From: Burkholderiales bacterium
GTDB taxonomy: Bacteria; Pseudomonadota; Gammaproteobacteria; Burkholderiales; SG8-41
Reading direction: 5' to 3'
NCBI GenBank assembly: GCA_019635015.1
Contig: JAHCAG010000008.1
Location: 1 to 64,000, forward strand
DNA: 64,000 bases
The notes under the pieces were generated by a model. The model was not told the DNA's origin and searched no databases. It saw nothing but the letters and a program-made list of their open reading frames with translations. Below are positions 50,107-58,743 of the stretch, piece after piece. Both the position numbers and the translations under genes were made by a program. Every line of letters starts with the position of its first letter. Within the stretch, counting starts at the first letter, position 1.

Positions 50107-51093
50107 ATGACCCAGCATCACGCAATTCCACCGCTTGCCGCCGCCTGCGCAGCGCTGCTGGCGCTGGCAGCACCGGCCGCCGCCGCCGCGGACGATTATC
50201 CGGCACGGCCGCTGCGCATCATCGTCGGCTTCCCGCCGGGCGGCGCCACCGACCTGGTGGCGCGGATCATCAGCCCGAAGCTGGGCGAATCTCTGAAACA
50301 GCAGGTCATCGTCGACAACCGTTCCGGCGCCAACGGTACCATCGGCGCGGACATAGCCGCCAAGTCGACGCCCGATGGCTACAATCTGCACCTGGCCACG
50401 CTTGGCGCGCTGGTGATCAGCCCGGCCATCACCAAGGTGCCATACGACCCGTTGAAGGACTTTGCGACCATTTCGATGACCGTGCAGCTGCAGAACATGT
50501 TCCTGGTACATCCGTCGCTGGCGGCAAAAACCATCCCCGAACTGATCGCTCTCAGCAAACAGAAACCCGGCGGACTCAATTACGCCTCCTCGGGTCTGGG
50601 CAGCCCCGGCCACCTCGCCGGCGAACTGTTCAAGACCATGGCAAAAGTGGAAATGACCCATATTCCGTACAAGGGCGGCGGACCCGCACTGGCCGACCTC
50701 CTCGGCGGCCAGTTGCCGGTATTCGTCGCGGTGATTTCCACCGGCGTGCCGCCAGTGAAGGCCGGCAGGGCCGTCGCATTGGCGGTGACCGGCGCCAAAC
50801 GCTCCTCCGCCCTGCCCGGCGTGCCGACGGTGGCGGAAACCCCGGGCATGAAAGGTTATGAGGCCAGCAACTGGTACGGCATGGTCGCACCCGCCGGCAC
50901 ATCGCCGGCCATCATCAAGCGGCTGCAAGGCGAACTCCATGCTGTGATCAATGCCGCGGACATCCGCGAAGCACTGCTCTCGCGCGGCATCGATCCGGAC
51001 AGCTCGACCCCCGAGGAATTCACCGCCTACATCCGCTCCGAAACGGCGAAATGGGAAAAGGTGATCCGCGCGGCAAACCTGAAACCCAACTAG
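50107..51093 (+). CDS. Bug/TctC-family solute-binding protein
   Basis: A 328-residue periplasmic binding protein with TGGAGGAAG upstream. The signal peptide (MTQHHAIPPLAAACAALLAL...) ends near AAAADD. It has RPLRIIVGFPPGGATDLVAR, VDNRSGANGTIGADIA and HIPYKGGGPALADLLGGQLPV. It is close to the Bug protein at 38492-39460, sharing GFPPGGATDLVARI and a PGHLA-centred segment, which hints at dispersed duplication. Convergent with the MFS gene, 13 nt apart. Confidence 0.94.
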   Translation: MTQHHAIPPLAAACAALLALAAPAAAAADDYPARPLRIIVGFPPGGATDLVARIISPKLGESLKQQVIVDNRSGANGTIGADIAAKSTPDGYNLHLATLGALVISPAITKVPYDPLKDFATISMTVQLQNMFLVHPSLAAKTIPELIALSKQKPGGLNYASSGLGSPGHLAGELFKTMAKVEMTHIPYKGGGPALADLLGGQLPVFVAVISTGVPPVKAGRAVALAVTGAKRSSALPGVPTVAETPGMKGYEASNWYGMVAPAGTSPAIIKRLQGELHAVINAADIREALLSRGIDPDSSTPEEFTAYIRSETAKWEKVIRAANLKPN

Positions 51094-51106
51094 GGTTCCG
51101 GCGGAA

Positions 51107-52369
51107 TCAGCGGCCGCCGCGCCTGACGGCCCGCAGCCACAACACGAGCCCGCCGGCCATCGCCAGTATCGTCAGCGCAAAATAGACGCGCAGCCCGAAC
51201 GCCGGACCGATCAGGCCCGCCGCGAAGGGCGCAACGCCCATCGCAAAAAACTGGAAGGCGGTCGAGTACGAGATCGCGCGCGCATCGGTGCCTGGTGGCG
51301 CATGCATGCGGATCAGTTGCACGATTGCCGTCGGCATCGCCGCAGCGCCCAGGCCGAAGGCCGCGCGCGCGATGACCAGTTGCAGCGGCGTCTCGATCAC
51401 CAGCAGCGGCAGGTGGGTGACAATCGTCACGATCGCTGCAAACACCATCACCCTGGCCGGCCCGATGCGGTCGATCGCCCGCCCCCACAACGGCAGCGCA
51501 ATCACGGTCCCGACCGCCATCGCCATCGCCGCCGCCCCCACCCAATAAGCCTCCTCGGCAGTATCAGCGCCCCGCGCTTCGAGCAACTGCAGCACGAATA
51601 TCGTAATCACCGTCACGCCGCCGTACCACATGATCATGAACAGGAAATTGAGCAGGTACAGCAGGCCGATGCGCGGCAGCGCCAGCATGTCGCGCAGGCC
51701 CCCGATCCAGCGCACGCGCCAGGGCCCGGCCGCCAGCTGCTTCACTTCGCCGGCATAAAAGGCAACCAGGCCGCCGCCGGCGAACATCAGCGCCGCGCTG
51801 ATCCAGAACACCCGGTGCTGCGGATCGAGCAACGCGATCAGCATTGCGCCCAGCGCCGGCCCCAGCGCCTGTCCGACCAGCCCGCCGGTCTGGGCCAGCG
51901 CGACCACGCTGCCGATGCGCCGGGGCGGCGTGTTGGCCACCAGCAGCGAGACTCCGGCCGGCGTGAAGCCGTTGAACACGGCGATCAGCATCAGCAGCGC
52001 CGCGAAGGACAGTGGCGTGCCGGCAAGTGGCATCAGCATCATCGCCACGCCGATGCCCAGCATTGCGCGCAGCACCATCAGCTTGCGGCCGTAGTGGTCG
52101 GCGATGCCGCCCCAGACGGGGCTCACGGCAAAACTGACCAGATAGAACACCAGCAGCATGTAGCCGACCCAGGTTTCGAGGTTTTCACGCACCCCGAGCC
52201 CGCGGACCATCAGCGGCACGAACGGCCAGACCAGGTTGAAGCCGAGGCCGCAAAGCAGATTGGACAGCGGCATCACCCACCGGTTGCGGCGCCAGTGGGG
52301 ATAGAGCCGGGTCTCGTCGTCGAAAGCTTTAATTGTCATAAACGCAGCATGGCGGCTATCGGAATTCAT
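51107..52369 (-). CDS. MFS drug/metabolite transporter
   Basis: A 420-residue 12-helix inner-membrane carrier. The MFS loop motif is GGIADHYGRKLMVLRAM, and the motif-C-like helix 5 region is VALAQTGGLVGQALGPALGAML, typical of proton-linked exporters. The second-half loop is WGRAIDRIGPARVMV. The N-terminus (DDETRLYPHWRRN) is cytosolic and charged. Start may be ATG 52369 or ATG 52339; neither has a strong ribosome site. Substrate unknown; the motif suggests export. Confidence 0.9.
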   Translation of the reverse strand: MNSDSRHAAFMTIKAFDDETRLYPHWRRNRWVMPLSNLLCGLGFNLVWPFVPLMVRGLGVRENLETWVGYMLLVFYLVSFAVSPVWGGIADHYGRKLMVLRAMLGIGVAMMLMPLAGTPLSFAALLMLIAVFNGFTPAGVSLLVANTPPRRIGSVVALAQTGGLVGQALGPALGAMLIALLDPQHRVFWISAALMFAGGGLVAFYAGEVKQLAAGPWRVRWIGGLRDMLALPRIGLLYLLNFLFMIMWYGGVTVITIFVLQLLEARGADTAEEAYWVGAAAMAMAVGTVIALPLWGRAIDRIGPARVMVFAAIVTIVTHLPLLVIETPLQLVIARAAFGLGAAAMPTAIVQLIRMHAPPGTDARAISYSTAFQFFAMGVAPFAAGLIGPAFGLRVYFALTILAMAGGLVLWLRAVRRGGR

Positions 52370-52548
52370 GTTGAACTTTGTTCTGATTTTGCATGAAAGC
52401 TGACCGCGCAGTGATCATAGCATCGCGTTTGCAGGATCCATTTTCGATGCGTGGTCGTCAAAATCCATACGGTACCGCCACAATCACTGGCATCGCCTCG
52501 GTTGTTGGCTGTAAGATCAATCATTGCGTTCAACCGACAGGATTCAAC

Positions 52549-53520
52549 ATGCGTAGACTCCGCTGGCAGCACCAACTTGTCGCCACCATCACATTGTTAT
52601 CCGCGGGAATGGCGCTTGCACAACCCTATCCGTCCAAACCTGTTCGCATCGTGGTGCCCTTCGCGCCGGGCGGCGGAACCGATGTCATTGCACGTTATCT
52701 GGCTGCAGGCCTCACCGAGTCGGTGAAACGGCAATTCATCGTCGAAAACCGCGCCGGCGCCAACGCCATCATCGGCACCGAAGTCGTCGCGCGTTCACCG
52801 GCGGATGGTTATACGCTGCTGTTCGTGTCGAGCCCGCACATGGTGAACCCGAGCATGTATGCCAAGCTGCCTTTCGACACCCTGCGTGATTTCGCCCCGG
52901 TATCGATGATTGCATCGTCCCCCTACTTCCTGGTGACCCACCCTTCCCTGCCCGTGCGCAACGTGAAAGAACTCATCGCACTGGCAAAAAAACAGCCGGA
53001 TCAGATTCTCTATGGCTCCGGCGGCAGCGGCAGCTCGGCGCACCTGACCGCCGAACTGTTTAACCAGATGGCCGGCGTGAAGCTGCGCGAAGTGCCGTTC
53101 AAGGGCGCAGGCCCCGCACTGATCGGGACACTGACCGGAGAAATTTCGCTGGTGTTCGGCAATGCCCTCACGGTAAAGCCCTATATCGAGAACGGGCGGC
53201 TGCGTGCACTGGGCATTGCCAGTGCCCAACGCTCCAAATCCGCACCCGATCTGCCGACCATAGCCGAAGCCGGTGTTCCGGGCTTCCGCTCCGATGCCGT
53301 GCTGGGCATGCTGGCTCCCGCGCGTACACCCCGGACCATCATCGACACGCTGAATGCCGAATCCCACAAAGTGATGCGTCTGCAGAGCAGTGTCGATACC
53401 ATGCGCAACATGGCCGTGGATATTGCGCTCAGCACACCGGAAGAATTCGGCAGCCTGATCGAATCCGAGATGCAGCGCTGGGGAAAAGTGGTGCGCGCAC
53501 TGAACCTCAAACCGCTGTAA
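52549..53520 (+). CDS. Bug/TctC-family solute-binding protein
   Basis: A 323-residue periplasmic binding protein. The ATG at 52549 with AGGA upstream gives the signal peptide MRRLRWQHQLVATITLLSAG, cleaved near ALAQ. It has YPSKPVRIVVPFAPGGGTDV, VENRAGANAIIGTEVV and EVPFKGAGPALIGTL, the last differing from the common HVPYKG. Its 3' end overlaps that of the convergent PBP-fold gene by 14 nt. No membrane component is linked. Confidence 0.93.
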   Translation: MRRLRWQHQLVATITLLSAGMALAQPYPSKPVRIVVPFAPGGGTDVIARYLAAGLTESVKRQFIVENRAGANAIIGTEVVARSPADGYTLLFVSSPHMVNPSMYAKLPFDTLRDFAPVSMIASSPYFLVTHPSLPVRNVKELIALAKKQPDQILYGSGGSGSSAHLTAELFNQMAGVKLREVPFKGAGPALIGTLTGEISLVFGNALTVKPYIENGRLRALGIASAQRSKSAPDLPTIAEAGVPGFRSDAVLGMLAPARTPRTIIDTLNAESHKVMRLQSSVDTMRNMAVDIALSTPEEFGSLIESEMQRWGKVVRALNLKPL

Positions 53521-54454
53521 GCGCCCGCGCCTCCCGCACCACGCTGGCGTCAATCAGTCCGGCCAGCGCCTGCCGTGAACGCGGCACGCGCCCCTGCACT
53601 TTGGCAATCCACGGCTCCTGCCGTTCGAATATGTCGAGCAAATCGGTCGCCAGCGTGCCGGGATAACTGAAATAAGGCCAGGCATCGCGGACTGTTTTGA
53701 CATCCAGCCCAGCCGCCTTCGCCACCAGTTGCCAGCCGGCCTCCGGCTCCAGCTTCAACTGCCGTGCCGCCTTGATCAGTGCCGCGACAAAAACCACGAT
53801 CCGCTGCCGCATCACGGGATCATCCAGATGGGCCTGCGTGGTGCAAAGATTGAATTTTTCGGTATAAACCGCCGGATCATAAAACTCGATGGCATCGCTG
53901 CCAACGGCCAGCCTGGCCCGTTCCACCTGCGGCTCCCACAAGGCCAGGGCATCGATCCGGCCGCTGCCCAGCTCTTCCGGCAGCAGGCTGATCGGCCTGT
54001 CCGTATGCGCCATGAAAGGCAGCAGCGTGACGTCCTTGACCGTCAGCCCGGCCGTACGCAGCATGGCATCGAGAAAAAATTCACCCGATGACTCCAGTTG
54101 CGTGCCGACCCGCTTGCCGCGCAGATCAGCCAGCGTGGTGATACCAGCCGAACGGCGCGCCACGATGCGGTACGGACACTCGGCGACGGTAAAAATAAAA
54201 CGCAGGTCCGGGTTCGCCACGGAACCGCGCAAGGCCTGGGTTTCGGAATTGGTCGCAAGGTCGGCCTGCCCGGCCGAGGTCAGGCTGGCGAGATCACTGG
54301 CCTTGCCCCACAGCGCCATCACGCTGCCGTGTTCGAGCAGGGTCTTGCCGGGATAAATCCGGTCGGCGGCCAGCAATACCGGCGCCATTTCCAGCAAGGA
54401 CAGATTTCCGTAGATGCGCAGTGTATCTGCGCTGCTTTGAACCGATTTGCTCAT
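53507..54454 (-). CDS. NMT1/SsuA-type PBP-fold protein without signal peptide
   Basis: A 315-residue protein of the ABC sulfonate/nitrate/pyrimidine-precursor binding fold. MSKSVQSSADTLRIYGNLSLLEMAPVLLAADRI opens it with no export signal. ADLATNSETQALRGSVANPDLRFIFTVAECPYRIVARR and LADLRGKRVGTQLESSGEFFLDAML are the family core. The ATG at 54454 is the sensible start; the open frame upstream overlaps the divergent LigI-like gene. No ABC permease or ATPase genes are near. It could be a cytosolic enzyme or sensor, as with the 49117 gene, or a binding protein exported otherwise. Confidence 0.8.
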   Translation of the reverse strand: MSKSVQSSADTLRIYGNLSLLEMAPVLLAADRIYPGKTLLEHGSVMALWGKASDLASLTSAGQADLATNSETQALRGSVANPDLRFIFTVAECPYRIVARRSAGITTLADLRGKRVGTQLESSGEFFLDAMLRTAGLTVKDVTLLPFMAHTDRPISLLPEELGSGRIDALALWEPQVERARLAVGSDAIEFYDPAVYTEKFNLCTTQAHLDDPVMRQRIVVFVAALIKAARQLKLEPEAGWQLVAKAAGLDVKTVRDAWPYFSYPGTLATDLLDIFERQEPWIAKVQGRVPRSRQALAGLIDASVVREARALTAV

Positions 54455-54590
54455 GGCAGTATCCCGTTTGAACCGGCTGCGAATGTATATGCAGCGCCGC
54501 CGCCCGGTCAAACGCAGGTCCGCATTGTCGATGCCTAAAAACGCCTGTGGTAGCCTGCGTCCGTCCATAAGCCCACGACCCACATCAATC

Positions 54591-55406
54591 ATGACACCAG
54601 ACACCCAGAACGATGCCCCGCTCGTCGACAGCCATGCGCATGTCTACACCACCGACATGCCCTTGTCCGCCACGGCCTGGCACAAACCACCCGCCGACGC
54701 GACCATCGAACAATATGTCGCCACCCTCGACCGGCACGGCGTGAAATATGCCGTGCTCGCGGCCGCCAGCCTGTTCGACGACTACAACGAATATTCAATC
54801 GAAGCCACACGCCGGCACAAACGCCTGCGCACCACCGCCATCGTCAAACCGACGATAGACCCGTACGTGATGCGCCTGATGAAGGACGACGGCGTGGTCG
54901 GCGTGCGTTTTCAGTGGCGCAATGTCAAAAACATTCCCGATATCACCACGCCCGAGTACCGGAAATTTTTCCGCCGTGTGCGCGACCTCGACTGGCATGT
55001 ACACATCAACCAGACCGCCGATAAACTGCCCGCCCCCATTGCGACGCTGCAGGACGCCGGCGTCAAACTGGTGATCGACCATTTCGGCCATCCGCAAAAA
55101 GGCGGTGCCGCCTGCGAGGGTTTCCAGTCGGTGATGCGTGCCGTGGACAGGGGCCGCACCTGGGTCAAACTGTCGGCCGGTTACCGCTTCGAATCCCCGC
55201 AGGTCTCTCAGGACTGCGCCAAGGCGCTTCTGGCACACGCCGGACCGGAGCGGCTGTTATGGGGCAGCGACTGGCCCTTCGCGGCATTCGAGGATTCGAT
55301 GACATACGAACAAACAATCGCCAGTTTCAAACAGTGGGTGCCGGATGCGAATGCAAGGCGCATCATCAGTGGTGAAACTGCGCTCCGGCTTTATTTCAGC
55401 TCCTGA
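54591..55406 (+). CDS. Amidohydrolase, 2-pyrone-4,6-dicarboxylate lactonase (LigI)-like
   Basis: A 271-residue amidohydrolase-2 TIM barrel. The N-terminal metal-site motif is LVDSHAHVYTTDMPLS. VGVRFQWRN, WHVHINQTADKL, LVIDHFGHPQKGG and LLWGSDWPF follow the order of LigI and related lactonases, with the catalytic Asp in GSDWP. LigI opens the lactone 2-pyrone-4,6-dicarboxylate; family relatives hydrolyse other lactones. ATG at 54591, no strong ribosome site. A LigJ-like hydratase 15 kb away would act two steps later in the same route, but the genes are not linked in one operon. Confidence 0.85.
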   Translation: MTPDTQNDAPLVDSHAHVYTTDMPLSATAWHKPPADATIEQYVATLDRHGVKYAVLAAASLFDDYNEYSIEATRRHKRLRTTAIVKPTIDPYVMRLMKDDGVVGVRFQWRNVKNIPDITTPEYRKFFRRVRDLDWHVHINQTADKLPAPIATLQDAGVKLVIDHFGHPQKGGAACEGFQSVMRAVDRGRTWVKLSAGYRFESPQVSQDCAKALLAHAGPERLLWGSDWPFAAFEDSMTYEQTIASFKQWVPDANARRIISGETALRLYFSS

Positions 55407-55436
55407 ACAACACACGGACTTTAATCCGTAGCTCAT

Positions 55437-55467
55437 AAAAAACGGGGGGGCTTCGCCCGCTTTTTTT
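55437..55467 (+). terminator. Weak terminator-like hairpin
   Basis: GGGC-TTC-GCCC followed by CGCTTTTTTT, after the LigI-like gene. The stem is short. The rest of 55468-55689 is AT-richer and shows no gene. Confidence 0.5.
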
Positions 55468-55689
55468 AATTGCGCCCGCAATAGCCAGTCTCGGAAGAAA
55501 GCCCCCATCACATCGCAAACCAATTCTGCCATCTGCTCCGCCGGACAATAACCTCAGAGCAAGCGCATGACTCACAAGATGTTCACAGCATATTACGGTC
55601 AGGCCATTTGCCCATAAAAAACACGCTAACCAACAATACACAAACTAATCGGTAGGCGCGCAACACAGTTACCATGAAAAGTTAAATTA

Positions 55690-56649
55690 CTATTTCTTGA
55701 TATCGAGGTCTCGAATTATTTTCCCCCATCGATTCGCCTCAGCTTTTATAAATACTTGAAAATCAGAGGGCGTGCTGGCAACAATTTCAGCAGAAACCTG
55801 CGCCATTCGGTCGCGCATTTCTTTATTCTGCAGCACATCCCGAATGTCCGCCGAAATTTTTTCAACCACATCCTTTCCAGTACCACCCGTGGTAACCACT
55901 CCGTGCCACGCGGCAACCTCGAAACCTGGGTATCCAGACTCCGCCACCGTTGGAACATTCGGAAGTTGAGAACTTCTTGCGACCGAAGTTACAGCGATGG
56001 CACGCACCTGCCCAGATGTAATGTATCGATTAATGCTCCCCAGACTATCGAACATCATTGGCACTCTCCCAGAAAACAAATCTGCGTGCGCAGGAGATGC
56101 CCCTTTATATGGGACGTGGACCAACTTTACTCCAGACATACTACTCAGCAACTCCCCAGCTAAATGGCTGGTACCGAGGTGCCCTGTAGAGCCGAAGCTG
56201 ATCTTTTCCGGCGTAGAAGCCGCAAGTGCAAGCAATTCTTTTACCGTCCTGACCGGAATACTGGGCGTGACAACAAGAACCTGAGGAAAACGGAGTGTTT
56301 GAGTTACTGGAGCAAGCTCTTTCTCCTCGTACGGGAGTTTTTCCATGACAAATGGATTAATTGCAAATGGCAATGCTGTCAGTAGCAAAGTACATCCGCC
56401 AGGGGTTGCCTTTGCCACAATTGCCGTGGCGATTACAGTCCCACCACCACCGCGGTTCTCCACAACAACATTCTTCCCCCATTTCTCAGAGAGTTTCTGG
56501 GCAATAATGCGTCCTTGAATATCAGTTCCACCGCCTGCAGGGTACGCAATGACCATCCGCATCGAATTGCATGATGGAAATTTCTGTGAAATGGCCGGGA
56601 CTGAAAAGACACACAAAAAACAAACAACGAATGCTTTAAATGCTTTCAT
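55690..56649 (-). CDS. Bug/TctC-family solute-binding protein (lower-GC)
   Basis: A 319-residue periplasmic binding protein with GGAGGAG before ATG 56649. The signal peptide MKAFKAFVVCFLCVFSVP ends near AISQ. It has MRMVIAYPAGGGTDIQGR, VENRGGGGTVIATAIV and HVPYKGASPAHADLFSGRVP. A Cys pair is visible in the mature part (FPSCNSMR and PGGCTLL), unusual among the others. Base composition is lower in GC than at 2-55 kb and 57.6-64 kb, matching the adjacent dioxygenase. Probably co-transcribed with that gene, 42 nt apart. Confidence 0.92.
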   Translation of the reverse strand: MKAFKAFVVCFLCVFSVPAISQKFPSCNSMRMVIAYPAGGGTDIQGRIIAQKLSEKWGKNVVVENRGGGGTVIATAIVAKATPGGCTLLLTALPFAINPFVMEKLPYEEKELAPVTQTLRFPQVLVVTPSIPVRTVKELLALAASTPEKISFGSTGHLGTSHLAGELLSSMSGVKLVHVPYKGASPAHADLFSGRVPMMFDSLGSINRYITSGQVRAIAVTSVARSSQLPNVPTVAESGYPGFEVAAWHGVVTTGGTGKDVVEKISADIRDVLQNKEMRDRMAQVSAEIVASTPSDFQVFIKAEANRWGKIIRDLDIKK

Positions 56650-56691
56650 TGCTCCTCCTTTAAATCTGATGTTTATTATCTGTTATTGAAT

Positions 56692-57588
56692 TTACGCTGC
56701 GGGCTTCCATCCCTCTTGGACACTTGGCCCTATATCCATCGCCGTAGCCCTTCGCATCACACGCGGCAACTTCGGATCATGAGGCCTGCCACGATGCATG
56801 GTGCATCTGTTATCCCATAAAACCACATCACCAACAGCCCATTGATGAGCATATGTAAATTGAGGCTGTGTTGAGTGAGCCATCAATTGGTCGACCAATT
56901 TTTGCGCTTCAGCGTCGGCCATGCCGTAAATTCTCTTGATATGAGATGCCAAATACAGTGATTTTCTCCCCGTAACCGGATGCGTTCGAACAAGAATTTG
57001 AGGCACCGGGGGAAGCATAGCTCGACGCTCAGGGCTCACCGATCTCGGATCCAACCCAACTTTCATTCGTGAATGAAAATAATCATGTTCCGCCACCAAC
57101 CCATCTAGGGCTTTCTGGCGATCCTCAGGTAGCGCATCCCAAGCCGCTCGCATATCAGCAAACTCCGTCTCCCCTCCCGTTGGCACGACACTTTGCGCAC
57201 AAAGCATAGACATTTTTGCCGGCACCCGTTTAAACGTTGAATCAGTGTGCCACAGTGCATTTGCGCGATTTATCAAGAGCCTAACATCTCCTTCCGGAAG
57301 AACATCGCCCCGCTCATCGACATTAGATATGTCAGCTGATTCTGGCCGCTTGAGTCTTTCGGTGTTTTCCGGTCGGAATGGCGCCGCTGGTCGACCAAGA
57401 GGACCAAATTTATTGGCAAATGAATTTTGCTGATCCTCACTTAGCGGTTGATCATGAAAAATCAAAACTGCATATTTTTCAAAAGCGGCCTCAATCTCAG
57501 AAAATTGCGTTTCAGAAATTGCTTTAGTCAAATCGATATTTCCGATCTCGGCGACAAAATCCAGTTTGACGGGTGCAACTGAAATCAC
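56692..57588 (-). CDS. TauD/TfdA-family Fe(II)/2-oxoglutarate dioxygenase (lower-GC)
   Basis: A 298-residue dioxygenase. HxD is in ALWHTDSTFKRVP, the distal His in DNRCTMHRGRPHD, and the 2-oxoglutarate Arg in RVMRRATAMD. The mid-region DISNVDERGDVLPEGDVRLLINRANALW and the C-terminal AHQWAVGDVVLWDNRC resemble 2,4-D/alpha-ketoglutarate dioxygenase (TfdA)-type proteins more than the other three TauD proteins here. It precedes the Bug gene in transcription and shares its lower GC, suggesting transfer as a pair. Substrate could be an aryloxy- or sulfonated acid; not determined. Confidence 0.9.
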   Translation of the reverse strand: MISVAPVKLDFVAEIGNIDLTKAISETQFSEIEAAFEKYAVLIFHDQPLSEDQQNSFANKFGPLGRPAAPFRPENTERLKRPESADISNVDERGDVLPEGDVRLLINRANALWHTDSTFKRVPAKMSMLCAQSVVPTGGETEFADMRAAWDALPEDRQKALDGLVAEHDYFHSRMKVGLDPRSVSPERRAMLPPVPQILVRTHPVTGRKSLYLASHIKRIYGMADAEAQKLVDQLMAHSTQPQFTYAHQWAVGDVVLWDNRCTMHRGRPHDPKLPRVMRRATAMDIGPSVQEGWKPAA

Positions 57589-57638
57589 GATAAATTCCTC
57601 CTCAGAAATTCAAAAGCGAATCCACTCTGCCGCAACCA

Positions 57639-58523
57639 TTAATTGCGAAAGAACGAGCTGATCTCGTCGCACACCATGTCCGGCACCTGCTCCGCCGGAT
57701 AGTGGCCGCAGGGCAGCGGCTTGATGCGCACGATGTTGGCTGCGTACTGCGGCCAGGCCTTGCGCGGATCGAAATGTTTTTCGGTATGGCTTTGTTCGCC
57801 CCAGTACACCGCCGTCGGGCACTGGATCTTGCGCCCGGCATTGAAGTCCTCGGTGTCCATCGCCATATCCACCGACACTGCGGCGCGGTAGTCCTCGCAC
57901 ACGCCGTGGATGTTTTCGGCGGTGCAGACGCGGGCATATTCCTTCAGCGTTTCCTCGGAGAAACCACCCTTGCCGATGCCGAGTTTGGTCAGCTTCTGTT
58001 TGATGTAGTAATCGTATTTTCCTTCGATCAGTTTTTCCGGGATGTCATAGGCCTGCGCCATGAAAAACCAGTGCGAGGAATTGAGCGCCCATTGCCAGGT
58101 GGCATTGGTGAGCATGTGATGCGTCGGCAGGATGTCGAAGCTGGCGAATTTCCTGATCCTGTCCGGATGATCCAGCGCCATGCGGAATGCCGTACGCGCG
58201 CCGCGGTCGTGGCCGGCGACGCAGAATTGTTTGAATCCCAGATGCTCCATGACGTCGACCTGGTCCTGGCCCATGCGGCGGAAGGAATAGTTGCTGTGAT
58301 CGGGCAGGCCGCGCGGCTTGCCGCTGTCGCCGTAACCGCGCAGGTCGGTGACCACCACCGTGAAATCCTTCGCCAGCCGCGGCGCGACGAGGTGCCAGTG
58401 CACATGAGTCAGCGGATTGCCATGGAGCAGCAGGATGGGCGGGCCGTTGCCGCCGTAACGCAGATTGATCTTGACCTCGGGATCAGTGGTCTGGATCTGG
58501 ACATGTTTGAAACCTTCGAACAC
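57639..58523 (-). CDS. Alpha/beta hydrolase, haloacetate (fluoroacetate) dehalogenase-like
   Basis: A 294-residue alpha/beta hydrolase starting at GTG 58523 with AAGGAGCG upstream. The nucleophile Asp106 sits in VAGHDRGARTAF with Arg107 and Arg110. The acid is Asp130 in SFDILPT, the halide-pocket pair is His151-Trp152 in SSHWFFMAQ, Tyr212 is in EDYRAAV, and the base is His274 in CGHYPAEQ. This is the full arrangement known from fluoroacetate dehalogenases (Asp, Arg, Arg, Asp, His-Trp, Tyr, His). HGNP forms the oxyanion region. Cytosolic. It would hydrolyse a 2-haloacid; activity on fluoride is inferred from residues only. Confidence 0.88.
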   Translation of the reverse strand: MFEGFKHVQIQTTDPEVKINLRYGGNGPPILLLHGNPLTHVHWHLVAPRLAKDFTVVVTDLRGYGDSGKPRGLPDHSNYSFRRMGQDQVDVMEHLGFKQFCVAGHDRGARTAFRMALDHPDRIRKFASFDILPTHHMLTNATWQWALNSSHWFFMAQAYDIPEKLIEGKYDYYIKQKLTKLGIGKGGFSEETLKEYARVCTAENIHGVCEDYRAAVSVDMAMDTEDFNAGRKIQCPTAVYWGEQSHTEKHFDPRKAWPQYAANIVRIKPLPCGHYPAEQVPDMVCDEISSFFRN

Positions 58524-58532
58524 GGTATCGCT

Positions 58533-58547
58533 CCTTGGTATACAAGG
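58533..58547. promoter_or_regulatory. Inverted repeat at the dehalogenase-like gene start, candidate operator
   Basis: CCTTG-GTATA-CAAGG overlaps the ribosome site of the 57639-58523 gene. Centre and arms resemble GntR/FCD operators with TTGTATACCAA on the gene strand. Binding would block translation or transcription start. Confidence 0.45.
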
Positions 58548-58721
58548 TCCCGATGCTACCGCACCACGACAGTTCACGTTTCATGCATGCCGCGATATGG
58601 ACAGCCTGACACCGGGAGCACAGGACACGCGTGCTAACATTGCGGCGTTAGTTTGCCGTTGCAGATCACACCCGGCGGCATTGTGATTTCCGCAATGCGC
58701 ATTCTGCCGGAATCACAAAAA

Positions 58722-58743
58722 TATCAATAAAATCATATAGTTA
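58722..58743. repeat. AT-rich element, copy F
   Basis: CAATAAAATCATATAGTTA lies 29-50 nt before the SMP-30 gene start; 21 of 22 bases match 13006-13027. Confidence 0.6.

Noticed and set aside
55407..55689. Small gene in the AT-rich gap.
   Set aside because: Short frames there have no ribosome site or family similarity; only a weak hairpin is supported.
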